This document shows, in pieces, positions 59,391 to 64,000 of a DNA stretch of 64,000 nucleotides. The stretch comes from Talinum fruticosum (lineage: Eukaryota; Streptophyta; Magnoliopsida; Caryophyllales; Talinaceae), in NCBI GenBank assembly GCA_021018815.1, contig JAITYX010000028.1, forward strand, positions 1,488,001 through 1,552,000. Reading direction: 5' to 3'. Numbering within the stretch: the stretch's first letter is position 1; each line of letters starts with the position of its first letter. Position numbers and translations under genes: made by a program. A model generated the notes under the pieces. The model worked only from the letters and a program-made list of their open reading frames with translations, searched no databases and had not been told where the DNA came from.

Positions 59391-62300
59391 TTATGCATTT
59401 AACATACCGAGCTAATTCCGAATAAAACAAAATTGATTTTCACCAATAGGCTTAGTAAAGATATCAGCTAATTAAAGATTAGTAGGAATGAACTCAAGTT
59501 CAATATCACCTTTTTCGAGTGGTCTCGTAGGAAGTGATATCCGACCTCGATATGCTTTGTCTTCGAGTGCTTGGATCGGATTCTTGGTGATGCCGATTGC
59601 ACTCGATTGTCACACTTGATTGGAGCCGATTTGAAGGACAGTCCAAGATCTTTCAAGTGTTGCTTTATCCATAGAATCCGAGCGCAACGAGCTCTAGCCG
59701 TAATATATTCAGCTTCAGCGAGTTGATAGAGCTACTGAGTTCCGCTTCTTTGAGTGCCAAGATATTAGTGATTGACCTAGAAATTGGCAAGCTCTAGAAG
59801 TGCTCTTTCAATCAACTTTGTATCCAGCGTAGTTTGCGTCCGAGTATCCAGGTGAGAGTCGGTTCCGAGTCTCAGGAATACCATAGACCTAAATTCCGAG
59901 TGCCTGCAAGATATCTCGAATATTCTCTTCATCGTAGTGAGATGTGATTCTTTTGGATTAGCTTGAAATCTTGCGCATAAGCAAACACCGAACATTATAT
60001 CGGGTCGGCTGAAAGTAAGATATAGTAAAGATCCAATCATACCTCGATAGAGTTTCGATCTATTGCTTTACCTTTCTCATCCGAGTCAAGTTTTATCGTC
60101 TGCTGCTCATGGGTGTAGATGCGTGCTTTGCATCTTGAAGTTTATATTTCTTCAGCAGTTCCTTGGTATACATTGATTGATGGACGTAGATCCCATCCTT
60201 TTCTTGTTTGATTTGTAAACCAAGGAAGAAGTTGAGTTCTCCCATCATACTCATTTGGAATTCTTGACTCATCAACTCGAAAAATTCTCGGCACGTAAAT
60301 TCATTAGTAGCACCGAAGATAATATCATCAACATAGATTTGAACAATAAGGAAATATTTCCCCTTGGCCTTTATGAAGAGAGTCTTGTCAATCTGACCTC
60401 TTTTGAAATCATTTTGAACCAAGAAATTGCTCGAGTCTTTCATACCAAGCTCGCGGAGCTTGTTTAAGACCATAGAGAGCCTTTTGAAGTTTGAAAACAT
60501 GATTTGGAAATTTTGAGTTTTCAAAACCAGGAGGCTGCTCGACATAGACTTCTTCTTCAATAAAGCCATTGAGAAAAGCACACTTAACATCCATTTGATA
60601 TAATTTAATATGCATGCTGGATGCAAATGCCAACAGATATTCTAATAGCTTCGATTCTCGCGACAGTGCAAAGGTTTCCCCACAATCAATTCCTTCTTCT
60701 TGATTGTAACCTTGAGCCACAAGTCTAGCCTTATTTCCGACTACCACTCCACCCTCATCCAGTTTGTTTTTGAAAACCCATTTGGTTCCTATGACTGGGT
60801 GGTCGGAAGGTCGGTTGGTCGAGTCCAAACTTGATTTCGTTCAAATTGATTGAGTTCCTCTTGCATGGCCTCTACCCATTCAGGTTCATTAAGGGCCTCT
60901 AGTGTATTTTTGGGTTCGAGTTAATGAAATGAATGCATTGAATGCACATAGATTTTGAAAAGAGGAACGAGTTCTCACCCCACTATTGATATTAGAAATT
61001 ATGTTTTCTTGGGGATGACTGGAAGTAAATTTGAATGCTTTACCAGTTCTTTGATTCACGAGGTTTGTGGGCTGAGCCGCTTGATCTTCGTAAGCTTGTT
61101 CCGAGCGATCTTCTTCATTGACTTGTTCGTTCGAGTGAGCTCTTGAGTTGCCTCATTCCGAGTTACCTCATTCCGAGTGATTTCATTCCGAGTGGGTTGA
61201 GTCAAAGTCTTGGTAGGCTCGGCTTCGTCATCATCTCTACCGAGCTTTAATTCCGAGTATGAAGACTCACTAGGTTTCTCCTGTTCAAGCTCATCAAACA
61301 CAACGTGGATGCTCTCTTCCACTTTGTTAGTTCTCTCATTGAAAATACGATAAGCTTTGCTTGTGAGAAAAATAACCTGGAAAAATACCTTCATCCGACC
61401 GAGCATCAAACTTGGTCGAGTGATCCTTACCATTGTTGTGAACGTAGCACTTACATCCGAATGGTCTGAAATAGGAAATATTTGGCTTCTTCCCTTTGTA
61501 GAGCTCATAAGGAGTTTTCTTCAGAATGGGTCCGATGAGGCATCTATTCAGGGTATAGTTAGGTCTGTGTTGATCGCCTCAGCCCAGAAATAGTACGGCA
61601 AGTTGTGCTCAATCATCATTGTCCTTGCTATTTCTTCAAGGGTTCTGTTCTTTCTCTCCACTGCTCCATTTTGTTGAGGAGTCCTTGGTACTGAGAAGTT
61701 GTGAGAGACGCCATTTTTGTCACAAAATCCGAGAATTCCGAGTAATCGAACTCCCTTCCATGGTCGGTTCGAATTCTCCGATCCGAGTCCGAGACTCAAC
61801 TTGGATTTTTCTACGAGCTTGCTGAACTCCTTGAATGCTTCATTCTTGTGCTTAAGAAAACACACCCAGGTAAATTGTGAATAATCATCAATAATAACAA
61901 ATATATATGATTTACCTCCGAGGCTCTTAATAGAGATTTCACCACATAAGTCCATATGCAGTAGCTCAAGCACTTTGGATGTGGAAACTGTCTTTAGAGA
62001 TTTGAATGAAGATCCGACTTGTTTCCCTCGGTGCATGCTTCACATACTTTATCTTTCTCAAAAACACAGTTAGGTAAACCCCTAACCGGACCATGAGATG
62101 CCAGCTTTTGATAGTATGCATGCTAATATGGCCTAATCTACGATGCCAAGACCATGAATCATCATGAAGAGATGCTTTTAAGCACGATATATTCGACTAG
62201 GATCGAAAGAGGAATGATATAGGTGTTACCCGATCTCTTACCCGAAAGCTTGATCTCTTTGGTAGTGACATCGAAATGTAGCAGTAGGTCCGAGTGAATC

Positions 62301-62600
62301 TTACCTCTTGACCTTTATCACATAGTTGAGAGATGCTGAGCAGATTGTACTTTAAACCTTTGACAAGGTAGACTGGACTGACCAGATTGCTTCCTTTTCC
62401 AATCTTGCCTATCCCAACTATCTTGCCTTTTCTATCACCTCCAAATGTGACCTTTCCTCCTTTATGGTTTTCCAACTCGTAAAAGAGTCCCGCATCTCCC
62501 GACATGTGGCGGGAACATCCACTTGTCAAGGTACCAGTGTCCTTTTGCTCTCTTCTAAGTGACCTGCAAAACAGAGAGACTTCTCACTTCCTCTAACGAA
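59391..62600 (-). pseudogene. Copia-2 pol, broken
   Basis: Minus-strand domains in order: protease with SGCSRHMSGD, LENHKGGKVTFG and LVKGLKYNLLSISQLCDKG (62529-62197); GAG-pre-integrase region (about 62190-62040); integrase core with MDLCGEIS, IIDDYSQFTWVCFLKHKNEA and GAVERKNRTLEEIARTMMIE (62036-61548); the acidic linker with repeated TRNEVTRNEAT (61508-61056); reverse transcriptase (60828-60093) with [33 protein letters not shown] and YVDDIIFGATNEF; RNase H (60040 to about 59470) with SLLYLTFSRPDIMFGV. Stop TAA at 59391-59393. At 61825-61810 a one-base change in an AGCTCTGCAG-like context throws the integrase out of frame compared with Copia-1. Confidence 0.92.
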
Positions 62601-64000
62601 CCCAAGTAACATTTTTTACTGTGGTCCTTTTATGAGGAAGAAGGTTTTTCGGAACCCGCATTTGAATGACTTTGGGTTTTGTCCGATTCCGAGTCTTCCT
62701 TGTAGAGAATTGAGTCTGTCTCTTTCTTTTTGAAAACCTTTCCTTTTGAAACAGGAGAAAATGGTTTCTTTTTGTAAACGAGTTCGGGCTTAGTCCTCCC
62801 TTCATTTTTGTGAATGGGACAATGCTCAGCTTTCCCGAACTTCACGGTTCGGAATCTTTTTAAACGAGTTATGAGTAGGAATTGGATTCCTCCTCTTTGT
62901 TGAAACCAAGACCTTCTTTTCTGAAGGAGACGCATTGTGATCCTAAGAGCATGTCAAGGTTTTTTGTCCTTGAGTAAACTTTAAAACCGAGATCTTGAGA
63001 CTCAATGAGCTTCGCTTAAGTTGCTCATTTTTTTCCTGAGTAACTCGGACTCAGTCTCATTAGATTGAGCACTAGTCTTGAGTTCTCTCGAGTCCGAGTC
63101 TCAGCTTTTCCAATTCATTTTTCAAAGACTTGCTCTCGAAGAAATTGACTCAAGTTGTTCTTTGAATTGAGAAGAATCGAATTGGACTTTTCTTCCAAAG
63201 TAAAAATTTACTTAGCTAAATTGACTTTGGAGAATTTGAGGAAATAATCAATTACCTCTTGAGGATTAGTTTCCTCATTGCCCGAGTCCGAGTCCGACTC
63301 TCTTTCAGCTTCCGAGTTAGAGATTGCCATCGGACACTTCGAGTCGTCCGAGTCCTCGTCATCTTCCGATGAGTCCTCATCGCTCCATGTTGCCATCATG
63401 GCCTTCTTCTTCTTTCTGTCCCTTTTTCTTTTCGGACAATCATTGACTATGTGGTCTTTGCTGCTACACTCAAAACATCCGGAATTCTTAGATAAAGATA
63501 ACTTTGAGGGTGAAGAGTACTTACCTTTTCTGTCCCTCTTGTCTTTCTTGTAGAATTCTTCCTTTGGCCTTTTATCCTATCTTTTGTGCTTCATTATTCT
63601 CTTAAAGCCTCTTACAATGAGTGCCATGGGATCGTCCTCCGAGTTAGAAGAGCTCAGATTTGCTTCTTTGGATTCCGAGGCTTTCAGTGCTATGTTCCTT
63701 TTGGTACTGCCTTCGACATCCTCCTCTTCTAGATGGATTTCGTGAGTGAGAAGCTTCCCGATGAGCTCGTCCGGCTTTAAGAGTGAGAGGTTCTAAGCCT
63801 CCTCAATGGTAGTCACCTTGGGACCCCATCTTCTCTTGGGTAGACTTCGAGTATCTTTCGCACATTTCCTTGTGAGAAATATGCTTACCCAGTGATTTGA
63901 GATTGTTGGTAATCTCAGTAAATCGAATGAACATCCGAGTGATGTTTTCTTCCGGCTCCATCTTAAATAGCTTGTATTTATGAAGATACTGGCTGATCTT
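62601..64000 (-). pseudogene. Copia-2 gag, C-terminal part to the window edge
   Basis: CCHC knuckle CFECSSKDHIVNDC at about 63475-63430 followed by KRKRD, then an acidic stretch DEDSSEDDEDSDDSKC (63399-63208), a long coiled-coil-like region with stops (63200-62950) and a Lys-rich tail next to pol. The capsid part from 63600 to 64000 is recognisable in frame fragments and continues outside the window. Confidence 0.88.

Larger units (their letters stand above)
55084..64000 (-). mobile_element. Copia-2: second Sirevirus-like copy, minus strand, 5' part outside the window
   Basis: Same family as Copia-1. The 3' LTR is 55084-56677; from there pol, gag and the envelope-like ORF run on the minus strand to the window edge inside gag. 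Compared with Copia-1, some frames are better kept (62036-61548 integrase, 60626-60093 reverse transcriptase), others worse, so the two copies have independent lesions. The base before 55084 belongs to the Tat LTR; the possible duplication CGGCG (55079-55083) cannot be confirmed. Confidence 0.94.

Overview
This window is non-genic plant DNA made almost entirely of nested transposable elements. I see no host gene, RNA gene, CRISPR array or prokaryotic feature. The element types (CACTA with a DUF4216-bearing TNP2 and a Transposase_24 protein, Sirevirus-like Copia, Athila-like and Tat-like Gypsy, a long solo LTR, a MITE) point to a flowering plant with a large repeat fraction. Nothing fixes the species.

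Layout: (1) 1-14267 is the 3' part of a CACTA transposon; its second gene is split by a complete Copia element (2593-13536) with long LTRs, an exact 5-bp target-site duplication (TCATG), gag, pol and a third envelope-like ORF. (2) 14271-15425 is a fragment of a Gypsy/Tat LTR into which the CACTA inserted. (3) 16231-19363 is the 5' part of another Tat-like element on the minus strand. (4) 19364-22517 holds a Tourist-like MITE with a long AT microsatellite and otherwise unassigned AT-rich DNA. (5) 22518-27934 and 31549-51263 are the arms of a large inverted duplication of about 5.4 kb. Each arm carries the same Tat gag/protease segment interrupted at the same base by the same Athila-type LTR. 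The 3.6-kb centre holds a second, decayed CACTA. (6) The second arm is split by a solo LTR (33151-47431, duplication ACATC), itself split by an Athila-like element on the minus strand (35232-46771, duplication ATATG) with nearly identical LTRs. (7) 51264-55083 is the 5' end of the Tat element of the second arm. (8) 55084-64000 is a second copy of the Copia family on the minus strand, running off the window.

Order of events inferred from nesting: Tat insertion, Athila-type LTR inside Tat, inverted duplication, solo-LTR family in one arm, then Athila in the solo LTR. Independently, Copia went into CACTA, which is in a Tat LTR. All coding regions are broken by frameshifts or stops, so none is called as an intact gene.

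Two observations deserve most attention. Frameshifts in unrelated elements repeatedly sit at CAG/CTG triplets (CTG read as CTCG or CTTG), even in a very young Athila insertion, suggesting either a systematic base-calling error at CHG-methylated sites or an unusual mutation process. And both Copia copies keep a perfect TATA box 240 bp before the envelope-like ORF, a candidate internal promoter.
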